This document shows, in pieces, positions 22,221 to 32,661 of a stretch of DNA of 64,000 nucleotides; position 1 is the stretch's first letter, and each line of letters begins with the position of its first letter. Made by a program: the position numbers and the translations under genes. The DNA is from Symbiodinium natans (lineage: Eukaryota; Sar; Dinophyceae; Suessiales; Symbiodiniaceae), in NCBI GenBank assembly GCA_905221605.1, contig CAJNDS010002312.1:124001-188000 (forward strand). The letters are read 5' to 3'. The notes below the pieces were generated by a model, which saw nothing but the letters and a program-made list of their open reading frames with translations, had not been told where the DNA came from and did no database searches.

Positions 22221-23936
22221 ATGTGTATATGCAACAAGATGTTGGAGGTCGTGCCGCACGAGCAGTTGAAGGCAGACGATTTGCTGGTCGCATTCAATGA
22301 AAGCCTGGGCAATGCCGTTTTCGTTTCTCACGAGTGGGTGGGCCTTCAGCATCCGGATCCAGAGAGCAAGCAGCTACGAGTTTTACAGGATGCCTTGACG
22401 TACATGCTGTCTGATTTGCAGCAAATCCCACTAGATGTCTACACAGAGATCTTTTTTCCGGGTGCACCTCCGCTGCCTGCATCGGAGCTCCGTGCGGCAC
22501 CGCTGTACATTTGGTACGATTACTTTTCTTGTCCACAGCTGGAGCGCCCACGCCTGGGCACAGATCCAGAGACTCCAAGACCCAATCTTACCAGAGCCAT
22601 TGATAGCATCCCGGCATACATCGCCAGGTGTAAGTTCTTCTTTGCCCTCTGTCCCGTAGTAGAGAGCACTTCTGCTGGAAAAGTGTTTACCACGTTTTCT
22701 TGGAACGATCGAGCATGGTGCCGCACTGAGAGAGTCTTGCGAGAGCTGTCGCCGAACGACCCGTGGATAATCATGATAAAGAGCACCACGGAGTTGGAAA
22801 TGACAGCTTCCTTTGCACCCTTCTTTGTCGTGCAGCCGGCTGGCGAAGGGCGTTTTACAAAGGAGAAGGATCGCATTAAGCTCGCTCCAGTTTTTCAAAA
22901 AGCACTTCTGAGCAAGATGAAACTCCTCCTCAAGAGCGGGGACGTTGTCGGTTATCGGTTTCTTCTGAACAAGCAAAACGTCTACCTGAGAGGTTTCGAT
23001 GCATCTGCAGCACATGACTTGGTCTCCGGCTTTGCTGGAAACCCCGGCATGGGAACGGATGACGCGGCTCTTGCTGCACAGCGATTTCTTTTCCAGAATG
23101 GCTTTGAAACGATCACGGAGTTCAGTGGTGGATGGTTGCCATTGCACTTCGCAGCCCTGCGTGGAGATCCGCTTGTGATACAGGGCCTGCTCCAGCTTCG
23201 GGCGAATGTAGATCGCTGGACTCGGAAGGCCCCACCGATGGCAGGGGTGCCGGCTGGATACACGGCACTCGGGATTTGCAGCCTCTTCAAGCACCACGAC
23301 TCCATGCGTTTGCTGATTTCGGCAAGAGCAGCACTGGACGCTGGTCTTCATCCTGTTGTTGCAGCATCAGCCCTCGCAGACGATGCCGAAGGCATCCGAA
23401 TTCTCTCCGCAGCCGGCGTCCGGATCTTTAAGAAGAATCTTTTCGGAGACATAGCTTTGGACTATTGCTCCATGTTCGCAGCAATGTCATCAATGGAGGA
23501 GCTTGTCGCCCAAGCTGGATCGCAGTTACACCAAGCAGACTTGGGCAAGTCGTTGTATTTCGCAGCAGCAGGTCGAGGAGGTAGTGCTGAGGTTATGATG
23601 CGGCTGGTTGAATTGAGAGCTGATGTGAATGCGTCGGATCGGCTTAGCGTGCCTTTGCGTGCCAAATTCACTTTCAAAGGGCTTCAGCATCGCATTGGCA
23701 GAAGAACATTGGAGACACGGTGGGGATATCATCATGGAGGGCAGACGCCCCTAATGGCATCTGTGATGTCAGGTCAGTTCGAAGGAGCCGCAGCCCTTAT
23801 CGCAGCAGGAGCACGGTTGGATTTGCGCAACTGCCGCAACTGGACCGCAGCGGACTTTGCAAGAGGCCATTCGGTTCCGGACTTCTTGACAGAGGCCTTG
23901 TTTCTTGGCATTCTTCCTGGTTGGCTCTTAGGTTAG
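22221..23936 (+). CDS. Ankyrin-repeat protein with N-terminal VSHEW-type domain, single exon
   Basis: A 571-residue intronless frame. An in-frame TGA at 22,185 means the start is at 22,221 or at 22,239 (MLEVVPHEQL), which fits my memory of the family better. The N-terminal third has the ordered motifs VFVSHEWVGLQHPDPESKQL, YIWYDYFSCPQLE, SIPAYIARCKFFFALCP and FSWNDRAWCRTERVLREL. I recall this arrangement from a large Symbiodiniaceae family; the fold may be TIR- or HET-like, but that is unproven. From about residue 300 there are ankyrin repeats (GGWLPLHFAALRGDPLVIQG, then GYTALGICSLFKHHDSMRLL, and near the end GGQTPLMASVMSGQFEGAAA). It probably mediates protein-protein contacts. The lack of introns suggests origin by retroposition. 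It lies between patatin-gene exons on the same strand. Confidence 0.85.
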   Translation: MCICNKMLEVVPHEQLKADDLLVAFNESLGNAVFVSHEWVGLQHPDPESKQLRVLQDALTYMLSDLQQIPLDVYTEIFFPGAPPLPASELRAAPLYIWYDYFSCPQLERPRLGTDPETPRPNLTRAIDSIPAYIARCKFFFALCPVVESTSAGKVFTTFSWNDRAWCRTERVLRELSPNDPWIIMIKSTTELEMTASFAPFFVVQPAGEGRFTKEKDRIKLAPVFQKALLSKMKLLLKSGDVVGYRFLLNKQNVYLRGFDASAAHDLVSGFAGNPGMGTDDAALAAQRFLFQNGFETITEFSGGWLPLHFAALRGDPLVIQGLLQLRANVDRWTRKAPPMAGVPAGYTALGICSLFKHHDSMRLLISARAALDAGLHPVVAASALADDAEGIRILSAAGVRIFKKNLFGDIALDYCSMFAAMSSMEELVAQAGSQLHQADLGKSLYFAAAGRGGSAEVMMRLVELRADVNASDRLSVPLRAKFTFKGLQHRIGRRTLETRWGYHHGGQTPLMASVMSGQFEGAAALIAAGARLDLRNCRNWTAADFARGHSVPDFLTEALFLGILPGWLLG

Positions 23937-26050
23937 GACTTTAACTTTGGGGTTTCTATTACTATTATTATTGTTATTATTATTGTATATTATTGTTATT
24001 CTTAGTATTATGAAAAATAATAACGAGGCTAAAGGTTTTACTTTTTGGAGGGGCTCAACCCCGAAAAACCCTAAACCCTAAAGTCAGCCAAGGTTTGATG
24101 GGCAGACAGAAGGGTGCATTAGAGTGGCAAACTCGGCGCTCGCGAATGCCCACATCCAGCTGTAGCAGTTTAGGGTTTAGGGTTTAGGGTTTAGGGTTTA
24201 CGGTTTAGGGTCTAGGGTGTACAATCACAGGCACACTGCATGCAGTCATGACATGTGTAGCTGCACTACGCTAGCCTTTACGTGCCCATTTACATGTGCA
24301 TTCAGTTTTCGCTGCAATACATTACACCACATTACATGACACTACCTTACATTACCCTACGTTACATTCAAGTGCATTGCATTAGAGGGCATTAGATGAC
24401 ATTACTTTTCGTGTATATGCGGTGTATATCATATACACATGTCACATTCATGTACATACGTTCACACTTGCATACACATGCTGACATTCATTCGTTCATT
24501 CATTCATTCATTCATTCATTCATTCGTTCATGCATTCATGCACACATGCATACTGTACATATATATATATATCTTTATATGTGTATTTATTTGTTTATTT
24601 ATTTGTTTATTTATTTATTTGATTATAATTTATTTACTTATTATTCATATGTTATCCATGTACGTTCGTTGTTTTCAGAATTTGCGTGTTTGCTTGCATA
24701 TCAGTACTTTATATAAGCATGGTATGCTCATGTCAGAGCAGTGCAGCGCAGCTGGTTTTCTTGCTTTCCCGAGTGGCTTGCATGCTTGGAACTTCCGCTG
24801 CAGCGGACTGTCTCACCGAAAGGATGTTCAGCCCGCTGTGGAACAGTTGCAGACATCCTTAAGAAGTCGGGTTGTTCGGGTCTCTCCCTGCTTCTCTTAT
24901 TCTATATTGCACTGCCAGGTAACATAATCCCAAGACTCGAGCCCCCGAGTTCTTATTCCAATGCTTGCTTAAGAAGCAGCCTTTTTTTCTGCGGCGCGCC
25001 GGCCGCGCAAGTCATGCCCACCCAGTACAGCAAGACTCGATGCTCGAGCATACCAGGGTTTTCCTTGCCTCCAGAAGGACGAAAACTGCATAACTACGTC
25101 TTTTCGGGAACACTGAAGTTTTGAAGTTCCTACAGAGCTTCAGGGTTCATGCAGGCAGACATGGCAGGACTTCTGTCGTCGTTCCATGGTCCTTCCGTTC
25201 TGTTGCCATGGGCTTCAGCATATCCTAGTCGTCGCCCTAAACCCTAAACCCTAAACCCTAAACCCTAAACCCTAAACCCTAAACCCTAAACCCTAAACCC
25301 TAAACCCTAAACCCTAAACCCTAAACCCTAAACCCTAAACCCTAAACCCTAAACCCTAAACCCTAAACCTAAAGACATGCGGCAAGTCGGAGCTTCCAAA
25401 TATTTCGCGATTAGGTTCCGGGCTTCGGATGTCTTTATGTTTGCCTCAAATTGGTTCGAGGGGTTTAGGACTTAGGGCTTTGGTTTTCTTTATCTCAAGG
25501 TTGGCCTACAGACCCTAAACCCTAAGAGGTTTGGGCGGGAGTAAGGCCAACAGTGGGAGGGGGGACGGAAGTGGGGGGGGGATCGGGCTTGGGGAGACGG
25601 TAAGGGGTGAGGGGGACGCAGGGGGGGTGGCAGGGGGGCTGGATCGGGCTTGAGGGTGAGGGGAGCCGGTAAGGGGTGAAGAGGAATGGGTCTTCACTGA
25701 CGCCGCCCCGCTGCTGCTGGGGTCGGCGCATATATATATATATATACATATTTATAGGGGCAATATAGGGGTTATATCGAGGAATATAAGGGTCCCTTCC
25801 AGGAGTCCTTCCTTCTACCCCTCAAAACCTCAAAAGAAAAGGATCTGTCGGTTCCATATGAAGTCGTGTTAACCACTGGGTAGCCTCCGAGGTCCGCGTG
25901 TGCCTGCTGGTTGGTATTGTAGTGGTGCCGTTCCACAATGAGCTACGGAGACTCTGGCATTGGCCGTCCGGCTCATTTACAATCCTGCCTTCGATGCCTT
26001 GCAGGGTTTAGGGTTTAGGGTTTAGGGTTTAGGGTTTAGGGTTTAGGGTG
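23937..26050. other. Intergenic or intronic DNA with microsatellites and arrays
   Basis: TATT/TTATTA runs (23,957-24,030), TTTAGGG array (24,168-24,220), degenerate ACATTAC minisatellite (24,310-24,410), CATTCATT and TTTATTTG runs (24,480-24,625), a 20-unit CCCTAAA array (25,234-25,375) and a TTTAGGG array (26,005-26,050). The + frame at 24,741-25,124 is not recognisable. The G-rich stretch at 25,540-25,690 repeats GGTAAGGGGTGA. Confidence 0.5.
25234..25375. repeat. Interstitial CCCTAAA array, about 20 units
   Basis: The longest uninterrupted CCCTAAA array in this part of the window. Essentially perfect apart from one CCTAAAG at the end. Confidence 0.95.
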
Positions 26051-26054
26051 TGAG

Positions 26055-26840
26055 CACTTACTTGTGCTCTCATTTGCTGTTGCCATCATGGAGCTCCTTG
26101 CGAGGTACTACCTGCGCACTCTCCAGCAGAACTTCTTTCATGCTGGCCAGGAAGGGACCCTTAAAATCCTCTTCCTCGACATATCCCCGAATACAACCCC
26201 TTTCTACACTTTACCATCGCCCCTATATAGCCCCTATATAACCCCAATATAACCCTAAGCCCTAAACCCTAAACCCTAAACCCTAAACCCTAAACCCTAA
26301 TCCCTAAGCCCTAAACCCTAAACCCCTATAGAGCCCTATAATCAGCGTCCCTACCCTAAGAGCTTCGAACCTGCACGGCAGGACTTGCCCTTCTCCAAGC
26401 TGGTGGAGCAACCTCTGTGTCCACTCCTGATTCTTACAGGCTCCATTTTTAGGGTTTAGGGTTCAGGGTTCAGGGTTTAGGGTTTAGGGTTTAGGGTTTA
26501 GCGTTTAGGGTTTAGGGTTCAAGATTTAGGGTTCAGAGAGGCTTCCTTGCGTCGCTTGAGAGAGCCTCCTCCCTGCGGTGGACATGTGGCAAGCAGGTTT
26601 GAAGGGCGAGTTGAGAGCGCAGGATTCCTGAAGGGCCCTGCATGTGAATCCCAGAGGACACAACCCCCAACACCCTTGCAGCATGCTTTTGCCAGCTTTG
26701 AAACTTTGGAGTGCTGCCAGGCACGGTGACGGACTACCGGCGGCTGGGCAAACAGATGTTTCCCCAGCTCCTGCTGGATCGTACCCAAACGATCGCGGAG
26801 ATCTCGTTCACTGCTTTGCACACTGGCAGCCCTGCTACAG
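26055..26840 (+). CDS. Exon candidates between patatin blocks
   Basis: At about 26,055-26,165, after a TTTAGGG array, the frame reads AIMELLARYYLRTLQQNFFH, then AGQEGTLKILFLDI. At about 26,725-26,840, after CTGCCAG, it reads TVTDYRRLGKQMFPQLLLDR, then TQTIAEISFTALHTG. Both look like genuine exons on the + strand. Arrays at 26,253-26,330 and 26,448-26,540 lie between. I infer they belong to the patatin gene from order and strand only. Confidence 0.45.
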
Positions 26841-27090
26841 GTAGAGCTCATGTCTTGTCTCTTGTAGTCCTTCTGTCAGCAAAGTCGCGTTGGGTAGCTT
26901 GTGGGCACGTCTCGCGCAGGCTTCATCAGAACGACGTACTTTCGCACGCTGGCGAAGTGTACAGCCTTGACTGGAGCAGGCCGCTCCAAGCAGTCCTCTT
27001 AGGGGAGCATTCCCCTTTCGGGCAAGTTGCGTGCACTGCTGCTCTGTGGCAGGTGCCTTCGCAGACATTTGTCAAACCACGATGTGGGCC

Positions 27091-27091
<1 letters not shown>

Positions 27092-27163
<72 letters not shown>
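27092..27163. repeat. (TG)n microsatellite, ~36 units
   Basis: Pure GT/TG dinucleotide run. Cys-Val and Thr-His frames across it are artefacts. Confidence 0.95.
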
Positions 27164-27166
<3 letters not shown>

Positions 27167-27169
27167 AAG

Positions 27170-28140
27170 GTTGAAAAACAAACATTGCGAAAAGCTTGGA
27201 GATGGGCCTTATGGCCTTATGGGCAAAATGCATCTAGGGCTCCCTAAGAATCTAGGGACCATCGAGAGCACCGGCCCCGAAGCTTCCTTCGGCCGTGCCA
27301 GGCTGCCTGGATGCTCTGAGCCTCAGCATGTCCAACCGACCCTTGGATCATGTTTGTGGGTTCTTGTCTCAAAGGAACCCGCAGGAGGCCGTTCGTATGT
27401 TGATGATGGTGCTGCTGCTGATGTTGATATTGTGAGAGTATTCGGGAAGGATAGGTGTAGTGATGAGGAGGAGCTGAGGTTGCAGGCGACGCCTTGGAAA
27501 GCTTTGCGGGCTGATTGCTCAAATTGGAGCTGAGGTTTGCGCTTTCGATTCTGGCTGGAAATCCTCAACCTCAGCTGGGGTGACTACATCTTCTTCAGCA
27601 GGCCCCTTCCCCAGGTTTGCTAGGCTTGGGGTTGAGGGCCTCCGTGAGATGTCTACTTGCCATGGGACTGCGCCAGGCGAGGCGCCAACAGGTACGTCGA
27701 GCGTGTGGCCAGCATCCTGCAGACCGAGGTACTGACGTGAATCTCCGAATGCAGTAAACAACTCACATGAACTCTGGCGCATTTCCCCCCCCCCCCCCCA
27801 CCCAAGGGGCGCCACTTAAGCTTTCTAAACCCGAAGCCCTAAACCCTGAACCCTGAACATGTAGGCCGGTCGGAAGTTCCGGTGGTTTGCCCAGCAGCGG
27901 TGAGCTCAAGTCTCCTGGGCGTGTGAGCCAGTAGGCACATGCCATGCACAACAACAACGCTCTTCTGCGTGGCAACTGAGGTGTCCGGCCCTGCTCGTTT
28001 GGGCCTGTACGCAGGCCGCGCTCCTGGCAATACTTACGACTTACGACTTCTTGTTCCGTAACCAATACCTCCCTACTAGAACCAGGAATATCTGCTTCAA
28101 ACCGCACCGCTGTTTGGTACTGAGGTTCTGCTCACAGTCG
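27170..28140. other. No gene assigned
   Basis: Includes a C tract (27,786-27,799) and short CCCTAAACCCTGAA relics (27,837-27,858). Open frames overlap on both strands. A region rich in GATGATGGTGCTGCTGCTGA (27,400-27,430) is low complexity. Confidence 0.4.
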
Positions 28141-28149
28141 GCTGGAACA

Positions 28150-28350
28150 GGATGTATGATCCCGAGAATACCTCCGAGGCCTCTCTTTCTTGTGTGTCTT
28201 GGGTGGAGTTTGCAGCCCGGCCTGCGCTGTTGCGCAGACAGGACTGCAGTACAGCAAGGTCGCTGGTGCTTGCCGCGGTTGGTCTTTGTATCAGCTTGAT
28301 TGCCCTGAGCTGCTTGGCTCTTTTCTTCGAGGGGTATGCGGGTTTACGAT
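28150..28350 (+). CDS. Candidate transmembrane exon
   Basis: The frame reads MYDPENTSEASLSCVSWVEF and then a membrane-type run, SLVLAAVGLCISLIALSCLA. It ends at a stop just inside the following GGTACC-type element, so the real donor should be upstream of 28,353. Placement in the patatin gene is inference. Confidence 0.4.
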
Positions 28351-28352
28351 AA

Positions 28353-28440
28353 GAAGGGACCCCGAAGAGAGACCCCCAAATAGTAGGACCCCCTGATAAC
28401 AAGGACCCCAACAAGATACCCCTAATATCGTAAACCCTCC
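28353..28440. mobile_element. GGTACC-type short element, copy e
   Basis: Closely similar to copy c at 13,668: GGGACCCCGAA, CCCCCAAATAGTAGGACCCC, AACAAGGACCCC, AGATACCCCTAATATCGTAAAC. The shared TAATATCGTAAACCC end in two distant copies supports a mobile family. Confidence 0.65.
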
Positions 28441-28817
28441 CATGGCATCCTAGCGAGAACGGGGGCTCTGCCAGCAAAGCATGTGGTCGTCCCTGGCAGC
28501 GCAGATTGACCGATTGTGATTGAGCACTGTGAGATTGTTGTTATACTGGCCGTGTCCTGCTGGCCATATGCTTGAGGGCTGCCGGGCCCCCACAATGGTT
28601 TTGTTGGCAATGTATTACGAGGCCTTAGCCCATCTGAATTATACATATATATATATATATATAAATATATATAATGTAATGATACTATTAATACTGCTAA
28701 TCCATCATGTCTTGCAGGGTCTTGTCTTACACGATGACCCTTTCTTGCAGAGCCCAAGGCTTCTTTGCATTTTTGCCTGGTCTCCACTGCCTCATGGTGT
28801 CGCCGATTATCCGACAG

Positions 28818-29498
28818 TTTCATCAGGCCTAAACTCCGAAACTTAAAGAGAGCCCTGAGCTACACAGAAGAACTCCAACCCCTCCACAACGGTTTGGAGG
28901 CTACTCGCTTCATCTATCGGGGTGAACGAGCTCCACGACTGATCTATGTGACAGATGGCGGCGTACAGGAGGGCCACGGTGCGTGCTCTGCCTTGGGAGC
29001 CCGAGAGGCAACATGTGGGTGGTTGTCAAAATTATGATCCCTTTTGGGGTACCCTAAATATCAGGTGCCGTACTATAATAGGGATCCAAAAAGGGACCAT
29101 AATTTTGACAACCACGCATGTGTTGTGTGGATCCGATGCAGGACTGCACGGCAATCGTTCAGCTCATGCGCCGCCGCCGGCGAAGGATCCTTTTGGTCCG
29201 CTCCTCTCTGGGATTCTTTCGTCGCACAGAATCGCACTCATTGCCCATGCCATGGCAATCCCCAGCAAAGGCCTCAGCCTTTCCCTCACACTACAGGTGC
29301 TTGCGGCAGCGGATCCGCAGGATGAGCTCGAAGTTCTCTGGAGCGCCATGCGATGTGCCATGGAGCAGCAGGTTCCATGCCTTGGGAGGCTAGAGCTCTT
29401 GCCTTGGTGTTTTGCTCCCCGGTGCTGTGTAGGTTGGGACGTTCTTCGATCCGTCTGGCAACTATCGGGACGTTCGTGCGCTGATGCAGGCTGTGATC
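28818..29498 (+). CDS. Patatin-like phospholipase, C-terminal catalytic exons (DGG motif)
   Basis: Four exons join in frame: 28,818-28,968, 29,142-29,195, 29,297-29,371 and 29,433-29,498. The product runs through EATRFIYRGERAPRLIYVTD, GGVQDCTAIVQLMRRRRRR, ILLVLAAADPQDELEVLWSA and VGTFFDPSGNYRDVRALMQA. YVTDGG is the Asp-Gly-Gly motif carrying the catalytic aspartate of the patatin Ser-Asp dyad. Donors are GA (CAG|GAGGGC), GT, GT and GA. The serine half of the active site is encoded about 16.7 kb upstream, at 12.1 kb. One long gene is the simplest reading, but two paralogues, each only partly recognised, are not excluded. A MITE sits in the first intron. Confidence 0.75.
29020..29114. mobile_element. 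95-bp MITE with TGGTTGTCAAAATTATG ends
   Basis: Left end TGGTTGTCAAAATTATGATC, then CCTTTTGGGG. The reverse complement of the right end matches it over ~24 of 26 bp. It lies wholly within the intron 28,969-29,141 of the patatin gene. Internal sequence includes GGTACC and TATAATAGGG. A looser relative with TCTCAAAA ends is at 54,008-54,135. Confidence 0.8.
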
Positions 29499-29580
29499 GA
29501 ATGCCGTTGACATTGCTCGTTTAATGCGCTGTGAAACTGCACCGCCGGAAGCAGAATTCTGATGTCGTGTGACTTGGCAG

Positions 29581-29907
29581 GAGTTTGGTGAGCAAAAGGC
29601 GGGAATCAACAAAAGCATTCGTTTTGGCGAGTTCTTGCGATCCTTACAGATCTTTGCTTGGGAGTTGCCAGGACATGCCCTTCTTGCGTCTTGGCATCCG
29701 GTACGGTGGTTGGTCGCATCATGAGCAGGACGTGCAGTTTCAAGTCATGGGCTGTCCTCTTCCACCCGAAGCCCCAAACCCTGAACCCTGAACCCTTCAC
29801 CCTGAACCACCTCAAGAGATCTCCAAAAGCAGGAGCTGACTCCATTGAGTTCGCTGCTGGGTGAGCTACTTGTGGTGAAGAACCGGATGCCTCCCTCACT
29901 CGAGGGT
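29581..29907 (+). CDS. Probable further patatin-gene exons
   Basis: 29,581 (after TTGGCAG) reads EFGEQKAGINKSIRFGEFLR, in phase with the exon ending at 29,498. 29,672 (after TTGCCAG) reads DMPFLRLGIRYGGWSHHEQD. 29,833-29,907 (after AAAGCAG, before GGTATGC) reads ELTPLSSLLGELLVVKNRMP. The last joins and the C-terminus were not resolved. Another exon may start at about 30,051 after CTGGCAG. Confidence 0.5.
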
Positions 29908-30216
29908 ATGCAGGCGCAGCAGGGTCGTGTTGTATATGTATGTATGTGTATGAATATGTATATATATATATATATTTCTTGTTTGCATGTATTCTGCCTT
30001 GCTTCTGTCATGATGGCCCAGATGGCCCAGTCACCTCTGGCAGGCAGGCTCCTTGCTGACAGAAGAGGAGGCCACCGGATGAGGTGGGCGCTTTCTGCAG
30101 CGAAGTGGTGTATCTCGCCAGGTGAAGAACGCACGGAGGGCACGAAGCTCATCCGGAGCAGCTTCTGGATGTGGGAGGCGGCGCAAGCAGCTTCATTGCC
30201 GAGCTGGTGTGCATGT

Positions 30217-30219
<3 letters not shown>

Positions 30220-30272
<53 letters not shown>
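30220..30272. repeat. (TG)n microsatellite
   Basis: About 26 GT units. Confidence 0.95.
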
Positions 30273-30273
<1 letters not shown>

Positions 30274-30289
30274 GCAGCGGCCCTTCAAC

Positions 30290-31127
30290 GCACAAAACAC
30301 CCAACTCCTGAAGATCGCTAAACTCAACCCTAAACTAGAACCCAACGAGCCCCAAGCTGAAAAATCCCCTACAGAGCCCCCAAACTGAAAGAAATGCGAC
30401 TAAACCAGGCAAGCCCAAGATCTTGGTGGGCTTTGTTGCTGCGACTGCTCCCACAGAATTGGGTGCACCTTGGCAGCATGCTGGAGGGTGCCAAAGAGCT
30501 TCTGCAGGTTCTGAGGGTTGTGAGTGTTTGGAGGGCTTTGAAAGCTTTGGGTGGTTTTGAGGGTTTGGAGGGTTTGGAGGGTTCAGAGGGTTTAGGGCTT
30601 AGGGACGCCTCAGCCCCTCAAACCCTCAAACCCCTAAATCCGAAAGCGTCCCGAAGGTTGGGGGGAAAGTTTCCCTACCCTAAAACTTGAAGCATGAACC
30701 TTAAACCCAAACCCTTAAACCTAAACCCTACAACGAATCCTTTAGGGTATTTTTTTGTGGCTCACATCCCGAGGCAATTGCGGGCCAAAGTTTCCGCACC
30801 TCTCCGGAGCCAACTACTTGTGGCTCACGCCGCCCAGCTCTCAGAGATGCTCAGGGTGACCTCGCCTCGTCGAGCCGAAGCTGGCGAACTTGCTGAGGGT
30901 TTAGGGTTTAGGGTTTAGGGTTTCGGGTTTAGGGTTTAGGGTTTAGGGTGTAGGGTTGAGGGTTTAAGGTTTAAGGCTTGCAAAACCCTAAGCCCGGACG
31001 GCTCTGAAGGATCCTGTTCGGCAATCTGTGCCGGCTTGGCTACCAGGCTGGGTCCGGGCAGTTACATGTCGAGACAGCTTTGAACACACAGACAGCCTCT
31101 GAGACACATATATATATATATATATAC

Positions 31128-31168
<41 letters not shown>

Positions 31169-31234
31169 AGAGGAGTTGTCAGATGTGATTGCATGGGCTG
31201 CCGATCTGATTGAATCTGCTCTTTCATGTTCCAG
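30290..31234. other. Intergenic or intronic, with one exon candidate
   Basis: A + stretch at about 30,757-30,897 (HIPRQLRAKVSAPLRSQLLV, then AHAAQLSEML) looks exonic and runs directly into a TTTAGGG array (30,897-30,985). It could be a 5' exon of the CBS gene. A TA microsatellite spans 31,108-31,165. GGTTTTGAGGGTTTGGAGGG-like repeats occur at 30,540-30,600. Confidence 0.4.
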
Positions 31235-32538
31235 CTGGACGCGGAGAAAAAGCTTCGCAGGGTAGCCCCCCAAAAAGCCATGACGTTGCACGCGAGCGAC
31301 TCCAGGGCCTCTCGCTCCAGATCTCCAAAAAAGGGGTGTCGCTCTTTGGGCGAAGTCGTCCTTTGCACGCAGACGTGCACCATCTCGACGACCCTGGGGG
31401 ATGCCTGCGATCAGCTTATCGCGTCTGGGCATACGGGAACCCTCGTGACGCGCGAGGGGGAAGCCGTGGGAGTGATCACGGAGAATGACATTCTGGCCGC
31501 CCTTATGGATGGCATTGATCGTGACATTCAGCTGGACTTGTGGTTACGCGGAGGCAAGGCTCGCCTCCCCGGATGCATCATGAACGCTCTGACCTTGAAC
31601 CCGACAGTGAGCCTTTTGAAAGCCGCTGAGAGAATGGCTGACCAGGCGGAGAAGGACTCGGGATTTGCCTGCCACCACTTGCTTGTCTCCAATGCCTCGA
31701 TGCCTCACGTGGTTTCAGACCTGGATGTAGTGACCTGGCTACAATCTTCCTTTCGCCTGTCCCTGACAAGGTCTTAGGGTATCACATTTCTTAGCTTTCT
31801 TCTGAGCTTCCTTCTCCAACCATGTGCAGTGCCCCATCTGATGATCGAAGGCAAGAAGCTTGATCAGAAACCTGACGAGAAGGGGCCGAGAAGCTGTCAC
31901 GTTCCCCGAAGTCAAGGAGGCCTGGCTCCTGTTTTGCGTTCTTAGTGTTTGGGGGTTCAGGGTTCTGGAGGGCATAAGCTTACGCACCACCGGCTTCTCA
32001 AAAGGCTTAGCCTGGGTTTGTCCTGGGGTTTGAGGTTACGCTCCCCATACTACAGGCCATGAAAATACGCGCGAATGTCGCTACTTGCCGCCTCAGTGAC
32101 AAGCTCATCGACTCGTACCGCATCATGTTCGAGTCCAGGCAGAATTGTGTATTGGTGGTGGAGGGGCTCGGAGACATCGACGGGGAGAACGTCCTGAACC
32201 CCGAGGATCAGGGCAGCCACATCCATGGCGTCATAACCATCACCGACGCCCTGCGCACTTTCTCAGAATGCCAAACCGGTGACAACACCACCGTCAAGGG
32301 CTTTCTGAATGGACTGACCGCTGCCGAGCACTTCACAGCCCCCGGGAGAAGCATCCTTGAGTCCCAGTCCCTGCTCGAAGCTGCGGAGCTGATGGGTGAG
32401 CTTGGCGTTCATCACCTGGTGGTTCTCAGAGCGAGGCCCGGCGACCAGAAGGAGATCGTCGGGGTCCTGTCCGCGCTCGACATCGTGTGCGCCATGAGCT
32501 CCCCAAGGTGGATTCACGGGACCGATGGCGGGGCTTGA
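31235..32538 (+). CDS. Four-CBS-domain (two Bateman module) protein
   Basis: CBS domains bind adenosine nucleotides and act as energy or ligand sensors, often regulating a partner. The upstream exon (31,235 to about 31,770, acceptor TTCCAG) holds CBS1 (TCTISTTLGDACDQLIASGH, TREGEAVGVITENDILAALM) and CBS2 (TVSLLKAAERMAD, HHLLVSNASMPHVVSDLDVV). The downstream exon (32,056-32,538, acceptor CTACAG) holds CBS3 (MKIRANVATCRLSDKLIDSY, HIHGVITITDALRTF) and CBS4 (LLEAAELMGELGVHHLVVLR, EIVGVLSALDIVCAMS) and ends in a stop. The two blocks are in different phases, so the donor or an extra small exon in 31,770-32,055 remains to be fixed; 31,830-31,925 is an open candidate. The N-terminus is not identified. 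No other domain is visible, so it may be a stand-alone sensor or the tail of a larger protein. Confidence 0.8.
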
Positions 32539-32560
32539 TGGGCTTTGATGGAGAGATGTG

Positions 32561-32661
32561 GGGGTTTCCGAATTAGGGGTACCTTGCTGGGGTTCTTACT
32601 ATAAGGGATTCCGACTATCTGGCGGTTTATATTTGGGGGGTTCCTTATATTCGTAAACCCC
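32561..32661. mobile_element. GGTACC-type element with clear inverted ends, copy f
   Basis: The left end GGGGTTTCCGAATTAGGGG and the reverse complement of the right end (GGGGTTTACGAATATAAGG) match at 16 of 19 positions. It starts 23 bp after the CBS-gene stop codon. This copy best defines the family termini. Confidence 0.75.

Noticed and set aside
22431-23351. 306-codon minus-strand frame opposite the ankyrin gene
   Set aside because: Antisense shadow; the + frame has the family motifs and ankyrin repeats.
24396-24927. Tyr/Ile/His-rich small proteins
   Set aside because: CATT, TTTATT and TATA microsatellites; no conserved motif.
25234-25375. True chromosome end (telomere)
   Set aside because: The array is short, internal and flanked by unique DNA on both sides, like the other arrays in the window.
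26711-27533. Cys-Val repeat proteins
   Set aside because: Simple reading of the (TG)n tract at 27,092-27,163.
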